Of a stretch of 64,000 bases of DNA, positions 8,058 to 18,167 are shown piece after piece. A program made the position numbers and the translations under genes. This stretch comes from Arthrobacter agilis. GTDB taxonomy: Bacteria > Actinomycetota > Actinomycetes > Actinomycetales > Micrococcaceae. Within the stretch, counting starts at the first letter, position 1; every line of letters starts with the position of its first letter. The notes below the pieces were generated by a model that had not been told where the DNA came from, ran no database searches, and saw only the letters and a list, made by a program, of their open reading frames with translations. The stretch lies in assembly GCF_006494655.1 (NCBI RefSeq), contig NZ_VHIM01000001.1, forward strand, positions 248,001 through 312,000, read 5' to 3'.

Positions 8058-9895
8058 CGGGCCCTGATGTCGTCGATGCGGACGATTCCGCGGGTGAGGG
8101 CGGTGAGCGGAACGCGTTCCTCGTAGGGGTTGCGGATGGTGCGGACGCGGAGATGGCGCCTGCGGGTGAAGGCCGTCCCGAGCAGGAGCATCCCGAGGAT
8201 CAACCATACGAAGGTGAGGGGCTGGAAGACGGACGTCATCACGCTGTGGAGGGTGGGCGCAGGATGCCAGTCCAACAACTCGTTCGCCTCGACCTCCGCG
8301 CCGGTGGACCTCTCGTCCCAGATGGCAACGGTGCCGTAGCCACCGACGTCGTTGCCCGTGACTCTCGTGTCAGGGACACTCCCGAGGAGCGACACCCCGT
8401 GGCCGGAGAGCGATCTCATGGTGTTGGCGGTGACCGACGCCGTGGCGTCCCGCACGTAGACCCCGGTGTCGCCGCCGGTGATGGTGTTCCTCCGGATGTC
8501 GGCCTGCGCTCCGCGCTCGCGCACGGCGATGCCCTGGGTCCGCTGGTCACGGATCTCGTTGTCGACCACGCGGACCCGCTCGGCACCGTAGTTGACGACG
8601 ACCCCCACCTCGTTGCCCCGGATGATGTTGCCGGTGAGCTGGAGGTTCTCTCCGCCGCTGACCTCGACTCCGTACCGTCCGTTGTCGGCGAGCGTGCTCC
8701 TGACGACGCGGTTGCCGCCGTAGGTGACGACCGCGGTACCCACGGCGTTCGGTCCGTCCGCGAGGGGCTGACCGTCGAGTGAGATGCCGTTGCGTCCGTT
8801 GCCGTTCGCCGTCACGCGATCGAGCTCCACGCGCGTGCTCGAGCGCCCCACCGTGATGCCGTCCACGGCATTGTCCGACGACGTCGTCCTGGTGATGGTG
8901 GCATCGGTGACCGAACGATGCAGCACCAGTCCGTCGACGAGGCTGCCGCTGATCACGGTGTCGCGGATGGCGATGTCCCGGGCGTTGGTGACGAACAGCC
9001 CGAACGCGTTGTCGCGGACGGTGAGGCTGTCGATACCGGCGGTGACGACGCTGTAGTCGGAATCGGTCTGGTCCGCGAGGGACTCGAGGTCTTCCTCCGG
9101 GAGCAGCCGTGCGCCGGCGGGAGCGACGGCATCGGGTGCAGGACCGGACGCGTCCGCGAACGTGCCGGGTGTGTCGGTCCCGGTCAGGGCGAGGCCTCCG
9201 GTGTTGCCACTCCAGAACCCCAGCGAGGAGGCCGTGGTGTGGGCGAAGGATGCGTGCCCCCCGATGACGCGGATGTAGGCCCGACCGTCTGACGTGTCGG
9301 AGTCCGCCCCCGAACCGTCCCAGCTGGTGATCTCGAGGTCGGACGCGGGTGTGCCGGCCATCGAGAGCGAGCCGCCGAGGGTCACGATGGACACGAAGGA
9401 GTCCTCGTCGCTCTGCATCCGCAGCGTCGTACCCTCCTTCCCCGCGAGCGACAGGGTGGCACCCGGAAGAACCACGACGTTCTCCGTCAGCACGAAGGTC
9501 GAGGACGCGAGCTCCGTGAACGTCTCGGGCGCCAGCCGAAGCAGGTCGGCCGTGGTGTAGGGGACGACCTTCGCCGGCAGGACGAGCGTGGTGGTTGCGC
9601 CGGTCTGCAGGCGGTAGGGGCCCTCGAGACCGTCGACGCGCCACCGCGCGGCGGACGCGATGGTCCGGACGTACACCAGGCGTTCCTCCTCGCTCGCGAC
9701 GATGCGCGCCTCGCTGCGGGGATCGCCGGGGTAGAGCTCCCCCTGGACGTTGCCGTTCGCCGCGATCTCGTTGCGTCCCACGGCGTCCACCTCGGACTCC
9801 CGCCAGATGCTGCCGGCGGCGACGAAGGCCACGCCTACGAGGGCGACGACGAGGAATGCGACGATGCCGAGGAGCAGGGGTCTGTGACTGGTCAT
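8054..9895 (-). CDS. Large beta-helix protein with N- and C-terminal membrane anchors
   Basis: The start ATG 9893-9895 overlaps the stop of the glycosyltransferase gene (ATGA), fixing a 613-residue product. Residues 7-27 are a membrane segment. A domain of about 200 residues follows, then a long run of parallel beta-helix coils rich in the NxI/NxV pattern of NosD/AlgG-like repeats. A second membrane segment (FVWLILGMLLLGTAF, about residues 562-576) precedes a basic cytoplasmic tail. The DPHD catalytic motif of alginate epimerase AlgG is not visible. Its placement directly after a processive GT2 synthase suggests it binds, guides or modifies the nascent polysaccharide outside the membrane, by analogy with alginate systems; this is inference. 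Confidence 0.78.
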   Translation of the reverse strand: MTSHRPLLLGIVAFLVVALVGVAFVAAGSIWRESEVDAVGRNEIAANGNVQGELYPGDPRSEARIVASEEERLVYVRTIASAARWRVDGLEGPYRLQTGATTTLVLPAKVVPYTTADLLRLAPETFTELASSTFVLTENVVVLPGATLSLAGKEGTTLRMQSDEDSFVSIVTLGGSLSMAGTPASDLEITSWDGSGADSDTSDGRAYIRVIGGHASFAHTTASSLGFWSGNTGGLALTGTDTPGTFADASGPAPDAVAPAGARLLPEEDLESLADQTDSDYSVVTAGIDSLTVRDNAFGLFVTNARDIAIRDTVISGSLVDGLVLHRSVTDATITRTTSSDNAVDGITVGRSSTRVELDRVTANGNGRNGISLDGQPLADGPNAVGTAVVTYGGNRVVRSTLADNGRYGVEVSGGENLQLTGNIIRGNEVGVVVNYGAERVRVVDNEIRDQRTQGIAVRERGAQADIRRNTITGGDTGVYVRDATASVTANTMRSLSGHGVSLLGSVPDTRVTGNDVGGYGTVAIWDERSTGAEVEANELLDWHPAPTLHSVMTSVFQPLTFVWLILGMLLLGTAFTRRRHLRVRTIRNPYEERVPLTALTRGIVRIDDIRAR

Positions 9896-11271
9896 GCGAC
9901 GGCCTCCCGCGCATCCTGGGGCGCACCCTCGAGCACATGGTCTGCGGCGTCGGTCTTCGGTTCGAGGCTGACGGCGTCCTGCCCGTCCCCGCCGATCTGG
10001 TCCGCGTGGCGCGTGAGCCAGCCCTGCTTGTTCATGGTGGCGAAGGCGTACAGCTTGATGGGAAGCGCGACCAGGATGACGGCGAAGGCGAGCACGGGGA
10101 GGATCAGGATGTCCTTCGGGTGCCGCCGGAGATGTGAGATTCCGCGGATACCGCGGCCGAGCAGCAGCCAGCTCAGGGCCGCCGCGACGCCGAGCACCGT
10201 GAAGTCGAGCCGGTTGAAGAGCAGGTAGAACATGGTCAGGCCCATGGTCACGGGGGTCAGCAGGATCTGGAGCACGGTCACCTTGGTGATGAACGGGACG
10301 CGCCACAACCACCCGGTGCCGATCGCCGTGAGATAGCAGCGGTAGGAATTGCGGCTCCACCGGATCCGCTGCTTCACGAAGGCTCTGAAGCTCGCAGGGA
10401 ACATCGACAGCGCTCGTGCCGTCGACTGGTGGACGGTCCTGTACCCGGAGGCCAGGACCAGCCACGTCAGGCGCCCGTCGTCCCCCGAGATGCACCGCTT
10501 CCCGAGGAAGTACTCGTTCTCCAGGTGCTCGAGGACGGGTAGGACGGCCGAACGCCGGTAGACGGCGGTGCGGCCCGAGATGCAGGGCACGGCACCGGCA
10601 GCACCCATGGCCGGGACGTAGTCGAGATATCGGAGGTTGACGAGCCAGTCCGCGACACGGCGCCACACACTGGTCTCGCGTTTGTAGACGGTCTGGTGGG
10701 TCCCGACGGCTCCCACGAGCGGATCGATGAACGGCATCTGGACGTTCTGCAGCAGGTCGTCCTGCCACCAGGTATCCGAATCGGTCAGGACGAGGATGTC
10801 GTACTGTGCCAGGCGGATGCCCGCACCGAGCGCGGACCGCTTGCCCACATGATGGAACAGGATGGGCCTGATGGTGGCGTCCCGGAGGGCCTCGATCCGG
10901 GCGTAGGCGTCGAGGTCCGCGACGTCGAGCACGATGATGATCTCGTCGGGCCGCTGGGAACGCCAGGACTCAAGTGCGCTCATGAGGATGTCCGGGTCCT
11001 CGTGGAAGGAGGGCACCACCACCGACGTCGTCGTCCGGTAGTTCGTCACGATCGGCTTTGCCCTGTGCGAGAGGATGAACCGGTAGAGCCACAGGCCCCA
11101 CACGATGGCGCCGGCGACAGCGACCGGGAAGTAGGGCGAGATCTCGGCCCAGAAGGCGCTGATGTCCGTCCTGTCGAACCCGGAGAGCCACGCAGAGAGG
11201 CGGCCCTCGAGCACGTCGAGGCTCACATCGAGAAGGGAGGGGGAGTTCGCGGTGAACGCAATCTGGTCCAT
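9892..11271 (-). CDS. Membrane processive GT2 polysaccharide synthase (hyaluronan/alginate-synthase-like)
   Basis: The 459-residue protein starts at ATG 11269-11271 behind AAGGA with six-base spacing; upstream in-frame extension lacks this signal. An N-terminal membrane helix (47-67) is followed by a GT2 domain with a DSD metal motif (164-166), GDD (263-265) and QRIRW (301-305), the QxxRW signature of processive synthases. C-terminal helices at about 331-351, 358-373 and 388-411 would form the export channel. These features place it with hyaluronan, cellulose and alginate synthases. It heads a four-gene leftward set ending in UDP-glucose dehydrogenase, so UDP-glucuronate is a likely donor. 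The exact polymer is unknown. Confidence 0.88.
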   Translation of the reverse strand: MDQIAFTANSPSLLDVSLDVLEGRLSAWLSGFDRTDISAFWAEISPYFPVAVAGAIVWGLWLYRFILSHRAKPIVTNYRTTTSVVVPSFHEDPDILMSALESWRSQRPDEIIIVLDVADLDAYARIEALRDATIRPILFHHVGKRSALGAGIRLAQYDILVLTDSDTWWQDDLLQNVQMPFIDPLVGAVGTHQTVYKRETSVWRRVADWLVNLRYLDYVPAMGAAGAVPCISGRTAVYRRSAVLPVLEHLENEYFLGKRCISGDDGRLTWLVLASGYRTVHQSTARALSMFPASFRAFVKQRIRWSRNSYRCYLTAIGTGWLWRVPFITKVTVLQILLTPVTMGLTMFYLLFNRLDFTVLGVAAALSWLLLGRGIRGISHLRRHPKDILILPVLAFAVILVALPIKLYAFATMNKQGWLTRHADQIGGDGQDAVSLEPKTDAADHVLEGAPQDAREAVA

Positions 11272-11806
11272 GGGTGTCCTTGGCGGCGGGAACGGGAGTC
11301 GGTTCGCACGTCTGCGGGCGTCGGAGCGACGGGGACCCACACGAGATCTGCGGATCGGCATTGCTCCGGGACCTGGCTGATCATCAGGCCCCTTCCCTTC
11401 GAGGTTAGGACGGTGCAACGATTCGGCAGCTACTCGAAAAGCGGCCCGTCATTACGCGGGTCTACTCGCTCGCTCTCGCATGACACGGAGCCACCCCGAC
11501 TCCGCCCATGGCACACGCAGGTAGTCGACCGAGGAGTGCGCGTGACGCACACGTTGGGCCGGCAGCGCGTGCGGAACCGGTCGACCATCACCTGACCTGC
11601 AGTTTCACCAGGCGCGGGATTTCGGCGCGGGTCATCAGTGCAACGACGATGTCCCGATGCGTTCCATCGGCGCCTGAGGCGCCCCCTGCGGAAACCGACT
11701 ACCCGAATCGCCCACGGGCTCCTCCGGCCCACCAGCGAGAATTAACACCGCGTCCGTCCAGCGGAAACCTGCCGGACATGCTGGCAGCACCCGTCGGGAC
11801 GGTACG
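11272..11806. other. Intergenic region upstream of the GT2 synthase operon
   Basis: This 535-base gap lies upstream of the leftward GT2 operon and downstream of the ABC-F gene, and should carry the operon promoter. I see two adjacent small hairpins, CGATG-CGTTC-CATCG (11655-11669) and GGCGCC-TGA-GGCGCC (11669-11683). Short arginine-rich open frames here (for example 11430-11732, minus) look like GC-driven noise. Confidence 0.5.
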
Positions 11807-13627
<1,821 letters not shown>

Positions 13628-13663
13628 GAAGATACTGCTTTCGGTTGGGCGGGTGCTGCGGGG

Positions 13664-14641
13664 TCAGCCCGCGTGATCCGCGGTGATGCGCGCCCCGTGG
13701 GCCGGGCCCTGGACGGAGGTGGCCTGCAGCCCCTCGTGGGTGAGGAGCGTCTCGAGTTCGGCCGCGTGGGCGGGATTCTGTGCGAGGAAGGCGACCGTGG
13801 GACCTGATCCGGAGACTATTCCGGCCAGTGCGCCGGCGGCCCTTCCGGTCTCAAGGATATCGCCCAGGGCCGGTGCGAGTTCCAGCGCCGCCTCCTGCAG
13901 GTCGTTGTGCAGGAGGGGTGCCAGCGCGAGCGCGTCCCCCGCACGCATGGCGCCGAGGATGGCCGGGTCGATCTCCGGCTGCGCATCGGGCTCCACACCG
14001 TTCCGCAGGCGGAGGGCGTCGAGCGTGCGGTACACCTCGGGGGTGGACAGCCCGTAGTCGGAGGTCACGAGGACCAGGTGCAGGGGCGTCTTCGAGATGG
14101 CGGGCGTCAGCAGGTCCCCCACGCCGAGCCCGACGGCGGTACCGCCCACGAGCGCGAACGGCACGTCCGCACCGAGGTCGACGGCGATCTTGGCCAGTTC
14201 GTCCCGGGAGAAGCCACTGCCCCACAGTGCGTCGCAGGCGAGGAGTGCCGCTGCGGCATCCGCGGACCCGCCGCCCATGCCGCCCGCGATGGGCACGCGC
14301 TTGGTGATGTCGAGGTGCACGCCGGAGTGTCCCGGACTCACCTCGGCCAGCAGTTCCGCTGCACGGACAGCGAGGTTGGAGCTGTCGAGGGGGATGCTCG
14401 CGGCGGGCAGGTTGAGGGTGCCCTGGCCGTTCACGGTGACACTGATGCCGCCGGCCGTCTCGGTCGCGGTGACCTCCTCGTAGAGCGACACGGCGAGGAA
14501 CACGCTCGCGATGCCGTGGTAGCCGTCCTCGCGCGGCGGCCCGACCTTCAGGGAGACGTTGATCTTGCCCGGCGCGGTGACGCGTACGGAGCGTGCGCGG
14601 GAGACGTCGGTGCGTCTGTCGATCGTTCTGCCCGAGACCAT
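13664..14641 (-). CDS. ispE: 4-diphosphocytidyl-2-C-methyl-D-erythritol kinase
   Basis: GHMP kinase of the MEP isoprenoid pathway, phosphorylating CDP-methylerythritol at the 2-position; it supplies precursors for undecaprenyl phosphate and menaquinone. The APGKINVSL strand near the N-terminus and the glycine-rich ATP loop GGMGGGSADAAAAL identify it, and VSGSGPTVA marks the C-terminal half. I chose ATG 14639-14641 (325 residues); a TTG three codons upstream (14650) is possible. It starts 22 bases after the rsmA stop, so the pair is probably cotranscribed. Confidence 0.93.
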   Translation of the reverse strand: MVSGRTIDRRTDVSRARSVRVTAPGKINVSLKVGPPREDGYHGIASVFLAVSLYEEVTATETAGGISVTVNGQGTLNLPAASIPLDSSNLAVRAAELLAEVSPGHSGVHLDITKRVPIAGGMGGGSADAAAALLACDALWGSGFSRDELAKIAVDLGADVPFALVGGTAVGLGVGDLLTPAISKTPLHLVLVTSDYGLSTPEVYRTLDALRLRNGVEPDAQPEIDPAILGAMRAGDALALAPLLHNDLQEAALELAPALGDILETGRAAGALAGIVSGSGPTVAFLAQNPAHAAELETLLTHEGLQATSVQGPAHGARITADHAG

Positions 14642-14663
14642 ACCCACCAACCTAGCCCACCGC

Positions 14664-15569
14664 TCAGTGCCCCGCGGGTGCGTCTCCGGAAGCCCCGGAC
14701 ACGTCGACGCGGGCCTCGGCGATCCTCGCGAACGCGGTGACGTCGAGCACCTCGCCGCGGGCGGTGGGGTCCACGCCGGCGGCCCGCAGCGCCTGCTCGG
14801 CGAGGACCGGTGACCCCGCCCACCCGGCGAGCGCGGCGCGGAGCGTCTTGCGGCGCTGGGCGAAGGCGGCGTCGATGACGGCGAAGACCTGCTCGCGCGT
14901 GGCCGTCGTGACCGGTGGCTCGCGCCGCGTGAAGCGCACGAGGCCCGACGCGATCTTGGGTGCAGGCCAGAACACGTTCATGCCGATCACGCCGGCCTTT
15001 GCCATGCTCGTGTACCAGGCGGCCTTCACGGACGGGACGCCGTAGGTCCGTGAACCGGGCGGCGCGGCGAGGCGATCCGCCACCTCGTCCTGCACCATGA
15101 CGAGTCCGTGCCGCAGCGACGGGAAGCGCTCGAGGAGGTTCAGCACCACGGGGACGGCGACGTTGTACGGGAGGTTGGCGACGAGCGCGGTGGGCTCGTG
15201 CGGCAGCGCGGTGACGCGCAGCGCGTCCTCGAGCACGACGTCGAGCGCAGCCGCGCGGTCCGGTCGCCAGGCAGCGATGGTGTCCGGCAGCTTGCGTGCG
15301 AGGACGGGGTCGATCTCGACGGCGACCACGCGCTCGGCGGCGTCCAGCAGTCCGAGGGTCAGCGATCCGAGCCCGGGGCCCACCTCGAGCACGGTCTCGT
15401 CCGTCCCGAGTTTCGCGGACGCGACGATCCTGCGGATGGTGTTGCCGTCGATCACGAAGTTCTGGCCGAGGGTCTTCGTGGGACGGATGTCGACGTCAGC
15501 CGCGAGTCGCCGGATGTCTGCGGCTCCGAAGAGGGGTGCGGGCGGTCCGGCGGCGGGGGGCATGGTCAC
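14664..15569 (-). CDS. rsmA: 16S rRNA (adenine(1518)-N(6)/adenine(1519)-N(6))-dimethyltransferase
   Basis: Dimethylates two adjacent adenines near the 3' end of 16S rRNA late in 30S assembly (KsgA). The protein of about 301 residues carries the SAM-binding motif [12 protein letters not shown], the acidic ribose-binding VEIDP, and the NLPYNV catalytic motif of N6-adenine methylases. The start is either GTG 15567-15569 or ATG 15561-15563; neither has a strong ribosome-binding site. It is followed closely by ispE and preceded by a hairpin-rich 375-base gap that separates it from tatD. Confidence 0.94.
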   Translation of the reverse strand: MTMPPAAGPPAPLFGAADIRRLAADVDIRPTKTLGQNFVIDGNTIRRIVASAKLGTDETVLEVGPGLGSLTLGLLDAAERVVAVEIDPVLARKLPDTIAAWRPDRAAALDVVLEDALRVTALPHEPTALVANLPYNVAVPVVLNLLERFPSLRHGLVMVQDEVADRLAAPPGSRTYGVPSVKAAWYTSMAKAGVIGMNVFWPAPKIASGLVRFTRREPPVTTATREQVFAVIDAAFAQRRKTLRAALAGWAGSPVLAEQALRAAGVDPTARGEVLDVTAFARIAEARVDVSGASGDAPAGH

Positions 15570-15944
15570 CGTGTCATCGTATCGGGCCGGCGGTCAGGGG
15601 CAGTGACAACGCGGGCAGTGACAAGGAAGCGGTCACCGCGGGAGGGAATCGGCGGCGCCCGAGGGGAACCCTGGTCTCAGGAGGGTTCCCGGCGCCGCCG
15701 ACCCGCTCGGAGGCAGCCTCCTCGCTAGAAGATCGGGCTGCCGGTGCGCCGTCCCTTCCGGTCTCAGGAGAAGGGATCAGCGCCGGGGCGTGCCGGCCGC
15801 GGTCGATGACGGGCGGGCAACGCTCCCTGCCATGACAGTACGGAGGCACGGTTCCGGCGGGCACGAGTGCGCTCCACCCGAGTTGCAGGACCGGTTACTC
15901 GGTCCGGCCGCACGACTACCCGAACCCGGAGGCCGGCAGGGCCG
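15570..15944. other. Hairpin-rich gap between tatD and rsmA
   Basis: No gene is visible. Many actinobacteria carry an rpfB-like resuscitation factor gene here; this window does not. The stretch 15649-15776 instead holds three consecutive stem-loops, listed separately. Confidence 0.6.
15649..15776. repeat. Three tandem stem-loops, two with the same loop sequence
   Basis: Hairpin 1 (15649-15701) pairs TCGGCGGCGCC and GGAACCC on the left with GGGTTCC and GGCGCCGCCGA on the right, leaving an 11-base loop TGGTCTCAGGA (15672-15682). Hairpin 2 (15712-15742) pairs GGCAGCC with GGCTGCC. Hairpin 3 (15752-15776) pairs TCCCTTC with GAAGGGA around the loop CGGTCTCAGGA (15759-15769). Loops 1 and 3 share ten bases although their stems differ, which argues for loop-specific function. 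Confidence 0.7.
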
Positions 15945-16928
15945 TCACTCCACGTCCCAGCGTCCGTACACCGCTTCGGTATTGGTGTTCAGCCGTACGC
16001 AGAGGGCGTCGACGTCCGTCTCGAGGACGGCCGCCATGGCGCGGACCGTGACGGGCATGACATAGCTGGCGTTCGGGCGGCCCCGGTGCGGGTGCGGCGT
16101 GAGGAACGGCGCGTCCGTCTCGACGAGCACCAGCGCCGGATCCGCGACGAGCAGCGCTTCCCGGAGGTCGGCGGCGTTCTTGAAGGTGACGGTCCCGGCG
16201 AAAGACATGTACCACCCGTGCTCGTTGCAGATCCGCGCCAGTCCGGCGTCGCCGGAGAAGCAGTGCAGCACCACGCGTTCCGGCGCACCGTCGCCGAGCA
16301 AGGTGGACACGACGTCGTCGTGCGCGTCGCGGTCATGGATCTGCAGTGCCTTGCCGAGCCGCTTGGCGATGTCGATGTGGCTGCGGAAGGAGGTGAGCTG
16401 GCTTCCCCGTCCGTCCTCCCCCGTGCGGAAATAGTCCAGGCCGGTCTCGCCGAGCGCCCGCACGCGCGGTCCCGCTGCCAGCTGCTCGATCTCCGCCAGG
16501 GCGTCCTCGAGAGCGCCCGCGCCGGCGAGCAAGGGGGCGTCGTTGGGGTGGAGCGCCACGGCCCCGAGGAGGCGGGCGTCCTGCTCGACGACGGCCGCCG
16601 TGAAGCGCGACGAGGCGAGGTCCGTCCCTACCTGCACGGCGGCCCTGACACCTGCGGCGGCGGCGGCGTCCAGCGCGTCGGTCAGCGTCACGTGGACGTC
16701 CGGCGCAGGGCCGTCCCCGATGTCGAAGTGCGTGTGATTGTCGATCACGGGTACGGCCAAGGGCTCCGGCAAGGCCGGGAAGCCGCCCTTCCGCCGCCGC
16801 GCCGCGGCAGCGCCGTCGTCATCCGCGGGTCCGGACCCTCCGGGTGGAACCGGCTGCGGCTCACGGAAAGCCGGCGGGGTCTCACCGGGCTGGAACCCTG
16901 CGCGGGTCGGGAGTGGACGGGAACACAT
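15945..16928 (-). CDS. tatD: TatD family metal-dependent hydrolase
   Basis: Cytoplasmic amidohydrolase-fold DNase/hydrolase of 327 residues. The metal-binding DNHTHFD lies near residue 63; GETGLDYF, QIHDRDA, VLHCFSG and ETDAPFLTPHP are the remaining family blocks with metal ligands. A disordered N-terminal extension of about 55 residues precedes the domain; the ATG at 16926-16928 was kept because no closer start with a better signal is evident. TatD proteins are linked to DNA repair and RNA quality control. Its neighbours rsmA and ispE lie downstream in the same direction, and the moxR operon diverges from it. Confidence 0.92.
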   Translation of the reverse strand: MCSRPLPTRAGFQPGETPPAFREPQPVPPGGSGPADDDGAAAARRRKGGFPALPEPLAVPVIDNHTHFDIGDGPAPDVHVTLTDALDAAAAAGVRAAVQVGTDLASSRFTAAVVEQDARLLGAVALHPNDAPLLAGAGALEDALAEIEQLAAGPRVRALGETGLDYFRTGEDGRGSQLTSFRSHIDIAKRLGKALQIHDRDAHDDVVSTLLGDGAPERVVLHCFSGDAGLARICNEHGWYMSFAGTVTFKNAADLREALLVADPALVLVETDAPFLTPHPHRGRPNASYVMPVTVRAMAAVLETDVDALCVRLNTNTEAVYGRWDVE

Positions 16929-17110
16929 GCACCCAGCCTAGCCAGCGGGCGGAACTTATCTCCCGGAGCACAAGTTGACCTAGTAATCTGTTGATTCATT
17001 CAGCCCGGTCTGTCCTGCCCCGCGTCGGAGAGTTCGCGGCCGCTCCCTGCGTGTCGAGACCCGGCAGTCGCCGCGTCCCGATGCGTCAGCCGCACGCATG
17101 GAAGGTGCCC

Positions 17111-18127
17111 ATGGACGTCCAGCACAACATCGCCGAGGTTCCAGCGGATCTGCGATCGGCAGGCCCGGACGGCCCCGGAGCGGATTTCCACGACATCAGC
17201 ACGAGGATCCTCCGGTCCATCGAGACCGTGATCGACGGCAAGCCCGACGCCGCGCGCCTCGCCCTGACGGTGCTGCTGGCCCAGGGCCATCTGCTCCTCG
17301 AGGACGTGCCCGGCGTCGGCAAGACGATGCTCGCCAAGACCCTGGCTCGGACCATCGACTGCTCCGTCAACCGCATCCAGTTCACCCCCGATCTCCTTCC
17401 GTCGGACGTCACGGGCGTCTCGATCTTCAACCAGGACTCGCGGCGCTTCGAGTTCCGGCCGGGTCCCGTGTTCGCGAACATCGTGATCGGTGACGAGATC
17501 AACCGCGCGTCGGCGAAGACGCAGTCCTCCCTGCTCGAGTGCATGGAGGAGCACCAGGTCACCGTGGACGGTCACACGCACGTGCTCGGCGACCCCTTCA
17601 TGGTGGTGGCCACGCAGAACCCCATCGAGATGGAGGGCACGTATCCGCTGCCGGAGGCGCAGCGCGACCGCTTCATGGCCCGCATCTCCATGGGCTACCC
17701 GGATGCGCGCGCCGAGGCGGACATGCTCGAGTCCCACCAGTCGGTGAACCCCCTCGAGGTCATCCGGCCGGTGGCGAGCGTCTCGGACATCGCCGGCATG
17801 ATGCGGCAGGTCCGCGGCGTCTACGTCTCGCCCGCCGTCAAGGACTACACGGTGGCGCTCGGCCGGGCGACGCGCGAGCATCCGAGGCTGCGACTCGGCG
17901 CCAGCCCCCGCTCGCTGCTCCAGCTCCTCCGGGCGGCGAAGGCCGGCGCGGCGCTCGAGGGGCGCGACTTCGTCCTTCCGGACGACGTCGCCGCCATCGC
18001 CGACGCCGTCCTCGCTCACCGCCTCCTGCTCGACCGCAAGGCCACCAGTGCCGGGGACACCGCCTCGACCATCGTCGCGGATGTCCTGTCCCGGGTGCCC
18101 GTGGCCCGCGAGGCGCAGCGACGATGA
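17111..18127 (+). CDS. MoxR-family AAA+ ATPase
   Basis: A 338-residue chaperone-like ATPase thought to help assemble or activate partner proteins, often with VWA or DUF58 partners. It shows PGVGKT (67-72), the Walker B VIGDEINRAS and the sensor TQNPIEMEGTYPLPEAQ. ATG 17111 was chosen because GGAAGGTG sits about six bases upstream; the frame is open further upstream without such a signal. It heads a rightward set with a DUF58 gene and a TgpA-type transglutaminase, the usual trio for this family. Confidence 0.92.
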   Translation: MDVQHNIAEVPADLRSAGPDGPGADFHDISTRILRSIETVIDGKPDAARLALTVLLAQGHLLLEDVPGVGKTMLAKTLARTIDCSVNRIQFTPDLLPSDVTGVSIFNQDSRRFEFRPGPVFANIVIGDEINRASAKTQSSLLECMEEHQVTVDGHTHVLGDPFMVVATQNPIEMEGTYPLPEAQRDRFMARISMGYPDARAEADMLESHQSVNPLEVIRPVASVSDIAGMMRQVRGVYVSPAVKDYTVALGRATREHPRLRLGASPRSLLQLLRAAKAGAALEGRDFVLPDDVAAIADAVLAHRLLLDRKATSAGDTASTIVADVLSRVPVAREAQRR

Positions 18128-18167
18128 CCGCTCGAGTCCTCCTCCCCTGACCCGCGACGGATACCCG

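Noticed and set aside
11430..11732. Possible small arginine-rich protein upstream of the GT2 operon
   Set aside because: No ribosome-binding site, no family, cysteines scattered; composition matches shadow frames.
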